A stretch of DNA of 19,542 nucleotides from assembly GCA_002299785.1 (NCBI GenBank), contig DBNL01000102.1:1-19542 (forward strand), written 5' to 3'. This DNA is from Verrucomicrobia bacterium UBA673. Its GTDB lineage: Bacteria > Verrucomicrobiota > Verrucomicrobiia > Limisphaerales > UBA1096. Both the position numbers and the translations under genes were made by a program. The number at the start of each line of letters is the position of its first letter. The stretch's first letter is position 1. The notes under the pieces were generated by a model. It made no database searches, had not been told where the DNA came from, and worked only from the letters and a program-made list of their open reading frames with translations. This document shows, piece after piece, positions 1 to 7,764 of the stretch.

Positions 1-53
1 ATTATTCTCTCACTCACTCCTGCCCTATCCCGCTGGAAGAGGGAGCCATGCAC

Positions 54-102
54 TTCGTCCTTCGACATTCCTTGTTCGGTGTTCAATATTGGGTTTTCCC
101 AG
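54..102. repeat. Degenerate heptamer (TTCNNNN) tandem array
   Basis: Read in steps of seven from position 54, the sequence gives TTCGTCC, TTCGACA, TTCCTTG, TTCGGTG, TTCAATA, TTGGGTT, TTCCCAG. Six of seven units begin TTC and one begins TTG, and the last four bases vary. The array lies in the non-coding stretch downstream of the minus-strand YHYH gene (stop at 120-122). Bases 1-53 show nothing I can support. A 7-base period with a fixed trinucleotide resembles short heptamer repeats found between genes in several bacteria. Its identity here is inferred from the period alone, and it could be only a C/T-biased stretch. Confidence 0.5.
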
Positions 103-119
103 CCCTTGCCCTGTTCGGG

Positions 120-1595
120 CTACTTCACCTCAAACAAGTCATCCCCAACGAAGCTGACATCCCCGCGTCCCGGTGGCCCTGGGAAAACCACCGTCACGTC
201 TTTTTTACCTTTCCCTGCATTGGCGGGAATTTGCAGCGTGCCGCGAATGCTCGTGCGCGATGTGCGGGACAATCCTGTCAGGTCAATTTCCCCGATGCTT
301 ACTCTCGAGGGCCTAATTTGCACCGGCGGCAACGGCGGTTGTGCATTGCCGTTTAACGTCACGGTCACCGTCAACCGTTTCCCCACCAAGCCACTTCCCG
401 GAGTGACGCGGACAACACTATCGCCTCCGCCTCCCGGCTGGCCACCTCCGCCTCCCGGTTGGCCGCCTCCGCCTCCACCAGCCGCATTGGGCGTGCCATG
501 GTACTTGGCCAGAAAGTACGGGAACTCCGCAGTGACAAAATAACCGTAGTCGAAACCGAAAAAACTCGCCTCGTCGAACGTCGCGCCGCTGGCTAGCTTT
601 ACCTTGCCCAAGGCGCGCCCGTTGCATTCATCAAGCGTGCGCCCCTTGCGCTTGGCCTCGTAATTATAATTGTCCCATGCGTAGGTGGAATTGGCGCCCC
701 CCTCGATGACCTCCTCCCGGTAGTCGGCGTCTGGCTCGTAGCCGCTGACCTCCTGCCAACCGAACGCCTCGTCGCCGGTCTCGCCGTGAATGCCCTTATA
801 GCGCGCGATGATCGGGTAGCCGTCCAGCGCGAAGCCGATGATGTTGTAATGCTCCTCCGTGCCGTCCGGCGCCTCGAACATGCAGGTCGGTGCAAAGTGA
901 AAATGATAGTCCGCCTGCCCGCCGGTGTGGCCGTGACAGTAGTCGAGGATGCCGTTGATGTACGGGTCGCCGTACGGATGCGGAATCTGCGCCTCGTTCG
1001 GCCCGTAGATTGGCAGCCCCGCCGTCGTGATCGCCACGGTGCCAAGCAGTGGAATCTGTGTCAACTCATCCGCCGACTGGGGGAAACGTGGTATCTCCCA
1101 TTCAAAATTTTGCCCACGCAATCCGTTCGGTGTCGTGCTCACAAACTCAAACGTCGGGATGCCGTTGCTCTCGACAATAATAAAGTCATCGTCGAATGAC
1201 ACCTCCAGTTCCGGATCAGGATAACCCGCCTCCTGATTACTTGGGTGAGCCGACATTTCAGTGGCAAACCAACGCACCTGATGCGCGTCGGCACCCTCAA
1301 TTTCTACACGAAAAAAACCCGTGGATGCGCCAAGCACCAGCGGCAGCTTGAAACTTGTCGTGTCGATGGGCCAAGCGCTGCCGGCCGAAAGCGGTGACCA
1401 CTGCGACTTCCCTAGACCGGTTGTGTAATGGACAGTGTACTTGGCCTGCCCACCGGCGGCGTCCCACCTCAACTCGTGGCCGCCACCCTCCGCTTGGCCA
1501 ATGCGCAGTCGATACTCCTGTGCCGCCGGCTTTGCTAAGCCTAGAAGAAGGCCAAGCACCACCATGCAAACCAAAAACTGATTACTTTGTCTCAT
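120..1595 (-). CDS. Secreted YHYH-domain protein with C-terminal Ig-like/IPT-like domain
   Basis: A predicted exported protein of 491 aa, with a signal peptide at residues 1-26 (hydrophobic core FLVCMVVLGLLLGLA). Residues 28-100 form a beta-rich module ending in TGFFRVEIEG, like those often seen in verrucomicrobial secreted proteins. Residues 130-370 match the YHYH family: DYCHGHTGGQADYHFHFAP at 218-236, IIGFALDGYPII at 252-263 and LDECNGR at 321-327. The second YHYH-type site of the family reads DYGYFVTAEFPYF here, so only the first His-rich motif is intact. Residues 373-391 are a Gly-rich linker, followed by a beta-rich domain of about 95 residues. The role of the family is not established; metal binding by the His cluster is an inference. 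The start at 1595 is chosen because it places the signal peptide at the N-terminus and has AAGGTGG about 9 bases upstream; an upstream in-frame start at 1676 would add 27 residues before the signal peptide. Confidence 0.85.
   Translation of the reverse strand: MRQSNQFLVCMVVLGLLLGLAKPAAQEYRLRIGQAEGGGHELRWDAAGGQAKYTVHYTTGLGKSQWSPLSAGSAWPIDTTSFKLPLVLGASTGFFRVEIEGADAHQVRWFATEMSAHPSNQEAGYPDPELEVSFDDDFIIVESNGIPTFEFVSTTPNGLRGQNFEWEIPRFPQSADELTQIPLLGTVAITTAGLPIYGPNEAQIPHPYGDPYINGILDYCHGHTGGQADYHFHFAPTCMFEAPDGTEEHYNIIGFALDGYPIIARYKGIHGETGDEAFGWQEVSGYEPDADYREEVIEGGANSTYAWDNYNYEAKRKGRTLDECNGRALGKVKLASGATFDEASFFGFDYGYFVTAEFPYFLAKYHGTPNAAGGGGGGQPGGGGGQPGGGGDSVVRVTPGSGLVGKRLTVTVTLNGNAQPPLPPVQIRPSRVSIGEIDLTGLSRTSRTSIRGTLQIPANAGKGKKDVTVVFPGPPGRGDVSFVGDDLFEVK
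424..477 (-). repeat. 21-bp tandem repeat encoding Gly-rich linker
   Basis: Two full 21-base units (424-444 and 445-465, differing at two bases) and a partial third unit (466-477) lie in tandem. On the minus strand they encode two GGGGGQP-type heptapeptides and a final Gly run (residues about 373-391 of the YHYH protein). The repeat separates the YHYH domain from the C-terminal beta domain and is probably a flexible linker. The unit is a multiple of three bases, so copy-number change would keep the frame. Confidence 0.8.
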
Positions 1596-1722
1596 AACCG
1601 CCGACCACCTTACCACGCCTAATCCACTCTGAATTAAAATACCGGGAAATAGTGAAATTCCTTTTTGTAGCTTCATTTTATTATTCTCAATTTAAAACCA
1701 TCGAATGGCCAACCTGTAGTCG

Positions 1723-1752
1723 TTAAAAACTAAAAAAAGTTACAGATAAAAT
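1723..1752 (+). promoter_or_regulatory. Possible promoter for the thioredoxin/NHL gene
   Basis: The AT-rich gap between the divergent YHYH and NHL genes contains TTAAAA (1723-1728) and TAAAAT (1747-1752) separated by 18 bases, resembling -35 and -10 boxes read to the right. TAAAAT matches the TATAAT consensus at five of six bases. AT-rich DNA produces such matches by chance, so this is weak. Besides this, the gap contains nothing I can name. Confidence 0.25.
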
Positions 1753-1861
1753 TTATTGAGAGATCGGGTTTAATGACAACCAATGAAAAACCGCCCGAAA
1801 CTTGAAGCCATCCCGTTCAACTATCCTTGCAACAGTATCAAAGCAGCGGCAGTTTTGGCAC

Positions 1862-4012
1862 ATGAGTCATCCTTATTTACTCAAACCACCCCGACTGGCC
1901 AAAATGGCCGCGATTGCCCTGCCCTTGGCTTGGTTCACAGCGCTTGGCCAATCGGCGGATCTGCCACCGCGCAGCGCGCAGTTCCCCCAGCGCGTCGAAC
2001 AACTGAAGGCCCACATCGAGCGGGTAGATCAGCAGGCCGAACAGCTCCGCGCGCCCGAGTTCCCGGTCGGCAAGGATTGGTTTAACTCACCGCCGCTGAC
2101 CTTCGGCAAGCAGCTCGCAGGCAAAATCACCGTGCTCGATTTCTGGACCTACTGTTGCATCAACTGCATCCACATTTTGCCAGACCTCGCCGAACTGGAG
2201 GAGCGCTACGCCGGTTATCCCGTTGCGTTTGTCGGCGTGCACTCGGCCAAGTTCGACAACGAAAAGGTGTCCAAAAATATCCGCGACGCTGTGCTGCGCT
2301 ACGAGATTGCTCACCCTGTAGTGAACGACGACATAATGCACATGTGGCAGCGCATAGGTGTCCGCAGTTGGCCATCGATGGCCGTCGTCGGACCTAAGGG
2401 CAACCTCATGCTGATGGTCTCCGGTGAAGGAAACAAGGAGTTGATCGACGCCTGCATCACAGCCGCGCTTGCATTTTACCCGAAAGAACTTTTCCGACAC
2501 GACCCCATCCCGATGTCGCCGGAAAAGGACAAACTTCGCATCGACTCACCGCTGAGCTACCCCGGCAAAATGGCCATCGACACCGAGGGCAGACGGCTCT
2601 TCATCAGCGACTCGAACCACCACCGCATCGTCGTCACAGATCTTGACGGTAATTCCATCGAGACGATTGGCTCCGGCCGCATTGGGCTGGCCGATGGCGG
2701 CTACGACGAGGCGCAGTTTTTTCGTCTGCAGGGCCTCGCCTTCCACGGCGGCAACCTTTATGTCGCCGATGCCGAGAACCACGCGCTGCGCGTCGTCGAC
2801 ACGAAGGCCAAAACTGTCCACACTCTTGCCGGCAACGGCACGCAGGGGCGCGACTACAACGGCGGCAAAGGCGGCCGCGAGCAACCGATCAGCACACCGT
2901 GGGACGTGTTCATCGATAGCGGTCAAGTATTCATCGCCATGGCCGGCACACACCAGATTTGGTCGTACGACCTCAGAAAAAAAATCGCGAAAAACTACAG
3001 CGGCAACGGCTCCGAGCAAAACCTCAACCGCACCGACAGACTGCTCGCCGCGTGGGCACAGCCATCCGGCCTGGCCGTCGGCAACGGCGAACTGTTCATC
3101 GCCGACAGCGAGAGCAGCAGCGTGCGCGCGATCGACTTGACAAGTGGCGCCACCCGCACAATCGCCGGCGGCGAGAATGCCAAGCCTCGTAACCTGTTCG
3201 CGTTCGGCGACACGGACGGTATCGGCGAAAAAGCCCGCATGCAACACGTCCTCGGCGTTCAATGGTGGTCAAAGGAAAACAAGGTCATCGTCGCTGACAC
3301 GTACAATCATCGACTTAAGTTGCTCGACCCCGAAACCGGCGAGATACGGCGCTGGATCGGCTCCGGCAAGCCCGGCCTCCGCGACGGCAACGGACTGGAC
3401 GTGCAATTCTCTGAGCCGTCCGGCTTCGCGCTTGACCCGCAGGGCAAACAGCTGTTCGTTGCCGATACGAACAACCACTCGATCCGCGTCGTCGATCTCG
3501 CGTCGCTCGACGTGACCACGCTCCAGCTAACCGGTGTTCCCACCGCCAACAAAGCGGTCGCGCCGCGCAGTCTCCGGTTGGCCAACCTACCCGGCACACC
3601 GACGATTCGCACCGAACCACTGCGCTTGGTCCAGGGCAAGAACGGCGTGCTGATGCTGAGCCTCGCGCTCCCCGCCGGCCATCACTTCACCGAGGACGCC
3701 GGCAGTCGCTGGCAGGTCATCGCCGGTGAGAACTCTCCGGTCCGTATCAGCGAAGCCAAGGCCGCAGGTGTGCTAAAGGAGAACGCCATAATCCGCATTC
3801 CAGTGACGCTGATGGACAATGCCGAGGACGGCCTCGTGCGCGTCGAGGCGATCGCCTACTTCTGCGAAGATGACGGTCCATGCCAGGTTTCCGGCGTGCT
3901 GTTCGAGGTGCCGGTCGCGCTTGGCCAAACGCCCGGGAAACCGGTCAGGCTCAGGCACACCTTCATCAGCCAGGCCGCCCAATTCGGCTTCCCTATCGGC
4001 GAAACACCATAA
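1862..4012 (+). CDS. NHLRC2-like exported thioredoxin-fold / six-bladed NHL-repeat protein
   Basis: A 716-aa protein with the domain order of NHLRC2. Residues 1-32 form a signal peptide (basic RLAK, then MAAIALPLAWFTALG, likely cleavage after GQSA). A thioredoxin-like domain spans about 65-210, with WTYCCINC at 95-102 in the redox position and RSWPS at 168-172 as the cis-Pro loop. About 225-570 hold six NHL blades with motifs such as LFISDSNHHRI, LYVADAENHALRV, VIVADTYNHRL and LFVADTNNHSIRV. About 590-716 is a beta-rich C-terminal domain with Cys residues in the segment AYFCEDDGPCQ. The CCINC motif is typical of this family and suggests thiol-disulfide exchange, but the substrate is unknown. 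I chose ATG 1862 because it heads the signal peptide; an in-frame TTG at 1802 would add 20 residues in front. No Shine-Dalgarno is visible. The cell location, periplasm or beyond, follows from the signal peptide. Confidence 0.88.
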   Translation: MSHPYLLKPPRLAKMAAIALPLAWFTALGQSADLPPRSAQFPQRVEQLKAHIERVDQQAEQLRAPEFPVGKDWFNSPPLTFGKQLAGKITVLDFWTYCCINCIHILPDLAELEERYAGYPVAFVGVHSAKFDNEKVSKNIRDAVLRYEIAHPVVNDDIMHMWQRIGVRSWPSMAVVGPKGNLMLMVSGEGNKELIDACITAALAFYPKELFRHDPIPMSPEKDKLRIDSPLSYPGKMAIDTEGRRLFISDSNHHRIVVTDLDGNSIETIGSGRIGLADGGYDEAQFFRLQGLAFHGGNLYVADAENHALRVVDTKAKTVHTLAGNGTQGRDYNGGKGGREQPISTPWDVFIDSGQVFIAMAGTHQIWSYDLRKKIAKNYSGNGSEQNLNRTDRLLAAWAQPSGLAVGNGELFIADSESSSVRAIDLTSGATRTIAGGENAKPRNLFAFGDTDGIGEKARMQHVLGVQWWSKENKVIVADTYNHRLKLLDPETGEIRRWIGSGKPGLRDGNGLDVQFSEPSGFALDPQGKQLFVADTNNHSIRVVDLASLDVTTLQLTGVPTANKAVAPRSLRLANLPGTPTIRTEPLRLVQGKNGVLMLSLALPAGHHFTEDAGSRWQVIAGENSPVRISEAKAAGVLKENAIIRIPVTLMDNAEDGLVRVEAIAYFCEDDGPCQVSGVLFEVPVALGQTPGKPVRLRHTFISQAAQFGFPIGETP

Positions 4013-4176
4013 TTGGTTATTTCTTGTTTGACACGGCCCTCTGCGATTAAAAAGCTCCCCGCTTGGCCAAGTGTAAAAAGGGCGTGCGCTGTTGCGAGGC
4101 TTTGCCTATGCTGAGTCGCACACCGATTTTTGAAGGTGGCCCAGCCACATTCAGGTCTTTTTCAACCAAAAAAAAC

Positions 4177-5061
4177 ATGTCTCAAAAAGTAGGATTTGTC
4201 GGAGTCGGCCGCATGGGCGCCAACATGGCCCGCCGACTGAAGGATTGCGGATACAACGTCTCCGCCGTGTACGATATTCGCAGCGAAGCCGCCACCGAAC
4301 TGGCCACCGAACTTGGCACAACAGCCGCCACGACACTGGCCCAGGTCACCGAGTTGTCGGATGTCATCATCACTGTCGTGATCGATGACGCCTCAATGCA
4401 TACGATCTTCGGTAGCGAGGGCGACAGCCTACTCACCGGCGCTGAGGGGCGGGTGTTCATCAACTGCGCAACGATCAGCCCGGCAGTGCACGTGGAGGTC
4501 GAGGGCTTGGCCAAGGCCGCCGGTGCGGAGTCGCTCGAGGGCTGCATGGCCTCCAGCATCACCCAGGCACGCGATGGCACGCTGTACCTGATGCTCGGTG
4601 GAGAAAAAATCACTTACGACAAGGTCGAGGAGTTGCTCTCCAAATTGTCGGTTAACAAGCGCTATGTCGGCACTTCCGGCAAGGCGGCCCAGGTTAAGGC
4701 GCTGGTCAACATGGTGATGAACATCAACACCGCCGGACTGGCCGAGGGGTTGGGCCTGGCAGACGCGCTTGGCCTCGACCTTAACACCGTGATGGAAGTT
4801 TTCTCGCAGACCGGCGCCAATTCTCGCGTGCTCGAGACTGATGGCGAGGACATGCGCGACCGCGACCACGAGTGCTACTTCTCCGGCGCGCACGCCGCGA
4901 AAGATTCCGGCATCGCGCTGGCGCTTGGCCAGGCGGAGGGGCTGAGCCTCCCGATGGCCGCCGCCTCCAAGGGGCAGTTCGACAAAATGATCGAGAAAGG
5001 CATCGGTGAACTGGATAAGTCCGGCGTAGCCGAGCTGACATTCAAGGGTCGGAACGCCTAA
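4177..5061 (+). CDS. NAD(P)-dependent beta-hydroxyacid dehydrogenase (3-hydroxyisobutyrate dehydrogenase family)
   Basis: A 294-aa cytosolic oxidoreductase of normal family length. The Rossmann signature VGFVGVGRMGANMARRL opens at residue 5, with the GxGxxG glycines at 9, 11 and 14. The all-alpha C-terminal domain carries the catalytic Lys174 in GKAAQVKALVNMV, with Asn178 four residues later as in known 3-hydroxyisobutyrate dehydrogenases. The family's substrate-binding stretch, usually DAPVSGG followed by A..G.L, reads EGCMASSITQARDGTL at 121-135, so the usual Ser-Gly-Gly is not kept and the substrate may not be 3-hydroxyisobutyrate. Related members act on tartronate semialdehyde, 4-hydroxybutyrate or gluconate-type acids. 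ATG 4177 is preceded by an A-rich run instead of a Shine-Dalgarno. A TTG at 4063, which lies inside a TTGGCCAA palindrome, would add 38 residues that do not belong to the Rossmann fold. Confidence 0.9.
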   Translation: MSQKVGFVGVGRMGANMARRLKDCGYNVSAVYDIRSEAATELATELGTTAATTLAQVTELSDVIITVVIDDASMHTIFGSEGDSLLTGAEGRVFINCATISPAVHVEVEGLAKAAGAESLEGCMASSITQARDGTLYLMLGGEKITYDKVEELLSKLSVNKRYVGTSGKAAQVKALVNMVMNINTAGLAEGLGLADALGLDLNTVMEVFSQTGANSRVLETDGEDMRDRDHECYFSGAHAAKDSGIALALGQAEGLSLPMAAASKGQFDKMIEKGIGELDKSGVAELTFKGRNA

Positions 5062-5074
5062 TCTCAGTGCTACA

Positions 5075-5091
5075 CTCGGCGATGGGCCGAG
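5075..5091 (+). terminator. Hairpin downstream of the dehydrogenase gene
   Basis: CTCGGC and GCCGAG form a perfect 6-bp stem around a GATGG loop, 13 bases after the stop codon of the dehydrogenase. Flanking GTG (5067-5069) and CAC (5092-5094) could lengthen it with a bulge. It is followed by an A-run and only later by five T, so it lacks the immediate U-tract of a standard intrinsic terminator. It may end transcription or only protect the 3' end of the message. Confidence 0.4.
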
Positions 5092-5197
5092 CACAAAAAA
5101 ACCTTTTTCACTTGCGCCAGCGACTGGGATTTGGTTTTTTCCTCCCCCTTTGCTCGGCAAAGATCAAGGTGATGGCGCTTCCGCCGGGCAAGCAAGG

Positions 5198-5512
5198 ATG
5201 GATAACTCACAATTCAACGGTAATGGGAATGGACGCTACTCGGCCAAAGGAATGGCCAAGCCGATCAATTTCCTCTGCATTGCCCCCGAAGCGCAGGAAG
5301 TGAGCGTGATCGGGGATTTCAACGAGTGGGACGGCAACTCACACGCCATGAACCGGCATTTTGACGGCTCGTGGAGCACGCAGATCGACCTGCACCACGG
5401 ACATCATCGCTACCAATTTCTTATAGACGGCAAGCCATCGCTCGATCCCCGCGCCAACGGCGTGGTACGCAACGAGCGCAACGAGCGCGTGTCGCTCATC
5501 GCGGTCAGTTAG
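5198..5512 (+). CDS. Small stand-alone glycogen-binding (CBM48 / isoamylase N-terminal-like) protein
   Basis: A 104-aa protein that is almost entirely one CBM48/AMPK-beta-like domain. The diagnostic part is IAPEAQEVSVIGDFNEWD near residues 32-49, followed by HHGHHRYQFLIDGKPSLDPRANG, the strand-turn pattern of the domains that bind alpha-glucans in branching enzymes and AMP-kinase beta subunits. No catalytic domain is attached. Stand-alone versions are common in Verrucomicrobia, in my recollection, and are presumed to bind glycogen or to dock on another enzyme; the role is an inference. ATG 5198 gives a short polar leader before the domain; an in-frame TTG at 5150 and an ATG at 5252 (MAKPINFL) are alternatives. 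No usable Shine-Dalgarno is seen at 5198. A strong terminator follows about 15 bases after the stop. Confidence 0.82.
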   Translation: MDNSQFNGNGNGRYSAKGMAKPINFLCIAPEAQEVSVIGDFNEWDGNSHAMNRHFDGSWSTQIDLHHGHHRYQFLIDGKPSLDPRANGVVRNERNERVSLIAVS

Positions 5513-5526
5513 CAAGCTATTTCAAA

Positions 5527-5554
5527 AAAAAGGCCGCCATCTGGCTGCCTTTTT
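5527..5554. terminator. Bidirectional intrinsic terminator between convergent genes
   Basis: Five A and GGC-C-GCC (5527-5538) pair with GGC-T-GCC and five T (5543-5554) around an ATCT loop, giving an 11-pair stem with a single mismatch. The right arm ends in a T-run for plus-strand transcripts, and the left arm provides the T-run for minus-strand transcripts. It sits between the CBM48 gene ending at 5512 and the minus-strand small gene whose stop is at 5579, so it can serve both. Confidence 0.85.
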
Positions 5555-5578
5555 CATTTCAAGATTTGTTGAGGAGAA

Positions 5579-5854
5579 TCAGTTGTTCTCTGGATCCGGT
5601 GGCGGGGGTTGCTCCTTAAGCCCGACTGACTCGGCGATATCCTTGAACTCCGTTCGTTCCACCGTGTTAAGGCACTTGCCGCGCTCGGTGAGTTTCTCGT
5701 TGATCTTGACGACCGTCTCGGTCATCTGCTCGTGAGTATCCTGAGTCCCACCCGCGACGACAAAATTGTCGCCGGTGGTGACACGCTTATGCCCGTCGGA
5801 ATCCATCCCGAGCCCCACCATCAATGATTTATTTTTACCGCCGCTCCTTGGCAC
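5579..5854 (-). CDS. Small protein of unknown function, 91 aa
   Basis: I cannot assign this protein to a named family with confidence. The first 11 residues are basic (MPRSGGKNKSL). The conserved-looking core follows: MVGLGMDSDGHKRVTTGDNF, then VVAGGTQDTHEQM, an amphipathic helix ETVVKINEKLTERGKCL, then TEFKDIAESVGLK. The tail is Pro/Asp-rich. There is no signal peptide or membrane segment, so it is probably cytosolic. The core pattern 'VGLG-DGH-R-T-GDNF-GG-THE' recalls small uncharacterised proteins I associate with Verrucomicrobia and Planctomycetes, but this is from memory. The start is GTG at 5854; ATG at 5821 (MVGLG) would give 80 aa. It is convergent with the CBM48 gene and shares its terminator, and divergent from nadE with a 126-base gap containing a TTGGCCAA palindrome. 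Confidence 0.7.
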   Translation of the reverse strand: MPRSGGKNKSLMVGLGMDSDGHKRVTTGDNFVVAGGTQDTHEQMTETVVKINEKLTERGKCLNTVERTEFKDIAESVGLKEQPPPPDPENN

Positions 5855-5980
5855 CCCGAAAAGGTAACGTCTCCGAAAGTCCGGTCAAGAGTCAAAAACA
5901 GCCATAACACACATTGGCCAATCGGCACGCTTCTTTCTTCCGCCGCGAGCGGTTCGCCGATAAACTTGCTCAAGCGGCAG

Positions 5981-7612
5981 ATGAAAATTGCCATCGCACA
6001 GATCAACACAACAATCGGGGACTTTGACGGGAACGCGGACAAAATCGTCGATGCATGGCGACGTGCCGACGAAGCCGGCGTGGAGCTGGTTGTCCTGCCC
6101 GAGCTGGCGGTGTGCGGCTATCCGCCGCGCGACCTGTTGGCCAAGCCGGCGTTCCTCCGCCGAAACCAAGAGTCTCTCGAGGGCTTGGCCAAGCGCGGCG
6201 GCAAGGCGGTCGCCGTCGTGGGCTACGCCTCCGCCAACCAAACCGACTCCGGCCGCCCAGCGCAAAACTCCGCCGCCGTGCTGCAGGACGGCCAAGTCAG
6301 CGCCGTCCGCCACAAGACGCTGCTGCCGACTTACGACGTGTTCGACGAGGAACGCTACTTCGAACCGGCCACCGACAACACGCCAGTCGATATCCTAGGC
6401 ACAAAAGTAGGCATCACCATTTGCGAGGACATCTGGAACGACGAAGTGTTCCTACACGACCGCCGCTACGACCGCCGTCCCGCCGACGAACTCGCCGACG
6501 CCGGCGCGGAGCTGCTGCTCAACCTCTCTGCCTCGCCGTGGAGCCTAGGCAAGGAGCACTGCCGGCACGTGCTGCTCTCGCAGCTCTCGGCCAAGTGCGG
6601 TTGCCCTGTGGTATACTGCAATCTCGTCGGCGGGAACGACGAGTTGGTCTTCGACGGCGGCAGCCAATACTACAACGGCCACGGGGTGCTCGGAGCCAGC
6701 GGCGCGATGTTCACCGAGGATCTGCTGCTCATCGACACGGAGACCATCGAGCCACAGTCGAGCGACACATCCGACGACAACGAGAAAATCTACAGGGCAC
6801 TCTCGCTCGGCGTGCGCGATTATCTGCACAAGTGCGGCTTCGAGTCGGCGGTCATAGGGTTGAGCGGCGGGATTGACTCGGCGGTGACAGCGGCGGTCGC
6901 CGTCGATGCGCTTGGCCCTGAGAACGTCCGGGGCGTCGCCATGCCGTCGCAATACTCGTCGCAGGGAAGCCTCGACGACGCGGAAGGCCTGGCCCAGGCA
7001 CTGGGCATTCGGTACGACGTCGTGCCGATCGAACCGGTGTTCGAGCAACTCAAGTCGCAGCTGGGGGACATTTTCGAGGGACACGACGAGGATACAACCG
7101 AGGAGAATATGCAAGCGCGTCTACGGGGCAACATCCTGATGTCGATGTCCAATAAGTTCGGCTCGCTACTCCTAACAACTGGTAATAAGAGCGAGTTGGC
7201 TGTCGGCTACTGCACGCTCTACGGCGATATGTGCGGCGGCCTGGCCGTGATCAGTGACCTACCCAAGACCAAGGTTTACAGCCTAGCCAAGTGGATCAAC
7301 CACAAGCGCCAAATCATACCCGAGTCCACTATCGCCAAGCCGCCGTCCGCCGAACTGCGGCCCGACCAGGTCGACCAAGATTCGCTGCCGCCGTACGACG
7401 TGCTCGACAGCATCCTCGAGGCGTACGTGGTCGACGGGCAGGACACCGAGGCGATCATCACCTCCGGCCACGACGAGGCGACGGTCCAGCGGATCATCCG
7501 ATTGATTAACATCAACGAGTACAAACGCCGCCAAGCCGCGCCCGGCATCAAGATCACCAGCAAGGCGTTTGGCGTCGGCCGTCGCATCCCGGTGGCCAAG
7601 CGCTTTTCGTAA
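5981..7612 (+). CDS. nadE: Glutamine-dependent NAD+ synthetase
   Basis: Makes NAD+ from deamido-NAD+, ATP and glutamine, the last step of NAD synthesis, in the cytosol. The 543-aa protein has the two expected domains. The N-terminal nitrilase-type glutaminase (about 1-255) shows the triad Glu41 in VLPELAVCGYPPRDL, Lys112 in RHKTLLPTYDVFDE and Cys148 in GITICEDIWND. The C-terminal synthetase (about 265-543) shows the pyrophosphatase loop SGGIDS at 295-300, and later TTGNKSELAVGYCTLYGDMCGG and KPPSAELRPDQVDQDSLPPYD. All are hallmarks of the glutamine-using form. ATG 5981 begins directly at MKIAIAQINTTIGDF, the usual N-terminus; a TTG at 5966 would add five residues. No clear Shine-Dalgarno is present. 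The gene stands alone on the plus strand, and two TTGGCCAA palindromes lie early in it, 48 bases apart. Confidence 0.97.
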   Translation: MKIAIAQINTTIGDFDGNADKIVDAWRRADEAGVELVVLPELAVCGYPPRDLLAKPAFLRRNQESLEGLAKRGGKAVAVVGYASANQTDSGRPAQNSAAVLQDGQVSAVRHKTLLPTYDVFDEERYFEPATDNTPVDILGTKVGITICEDIWNDEVFLHDRRYDRRPADELADAGAELLLNLSASPWSLGKEHCRHVLLSQLSAKCGCPVVYCNLVGGNDELVFDGGSQYYNGHGVLGASGAMFTEDLLLIDTETIEPQSSDTSDDNEKIYRALSLGVRDYLHKCGFESAVIGLSGGIDSAVTAAVAVDALGPENVRGVAMPSQYSSQGSLDDAEGLAQALGIRYDVVPIEPVFEQLKSQLGDIFEGHDEDTTEENMQARLRGNILMSMSNKFGSLLLTTGNKSELAVGYCTLYGDMCGGLAVISDLPKTKVYSLAKWINHKRQIIPESTIAKPPSAELRPDQVDQDSLPPYDVLDSILEAYVVDGQDTEAIITSGHDEATVQRIIRLININEYKRRQAAPGIKITSKAFGVGRRIPVAKRFS

Positions 7613-7764
7613 GTTGTTTCCCAACTGCAAATGAACGCGAATAAGGTCAAGCGGACTGTGAATAGGTTCCTCTTGTTTTTCCTGAATGTGACGGCACGCT
7701 ACCGCGTCTCTTGCCAAGCCTTGACCAAAACCAAGTCACCGCAATTGACACCAGTTCAACCTGA

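Noticed and set aside
1802..1861. TTG-initiated N-terminal extension of the thioredoxin/NHL protein, and similar TTG extensions at 4063, 5150, 5966 and 10053
   Set aside because: The extra residues lie outside the conserved domains or in front of a signal peptide. ATG starts that give the normal N-terminus are available at 1862, 4177, 5198, 5981 and 10101.
4028..4053. TTGACA followed by ATTAAAA as a promoter for the dehydrogenase gene
   Set aside because: The -35-like box is perfect but the spacing to the only AT-rich -10 candidate is about 13 bases, too short for a standard promoter.
4084..4131. Hairpin GTGCG...AGGC-TTT-GCCT...CGCAC followed by five T, as a terminator of the NHL gene
   Set aside because: The two short stems are separated by unpaired stretches of 8 and 9 bases, and the structure lies over 70 bases past the stop; pairing is too weak to claim.
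7612..7626. AGTTG-TTTCC-CAACT hairpin at the nadE stop codon
   Set aside because: The stem is only 5 bp with two G-C pairs and no T-run, which is expected by chance.
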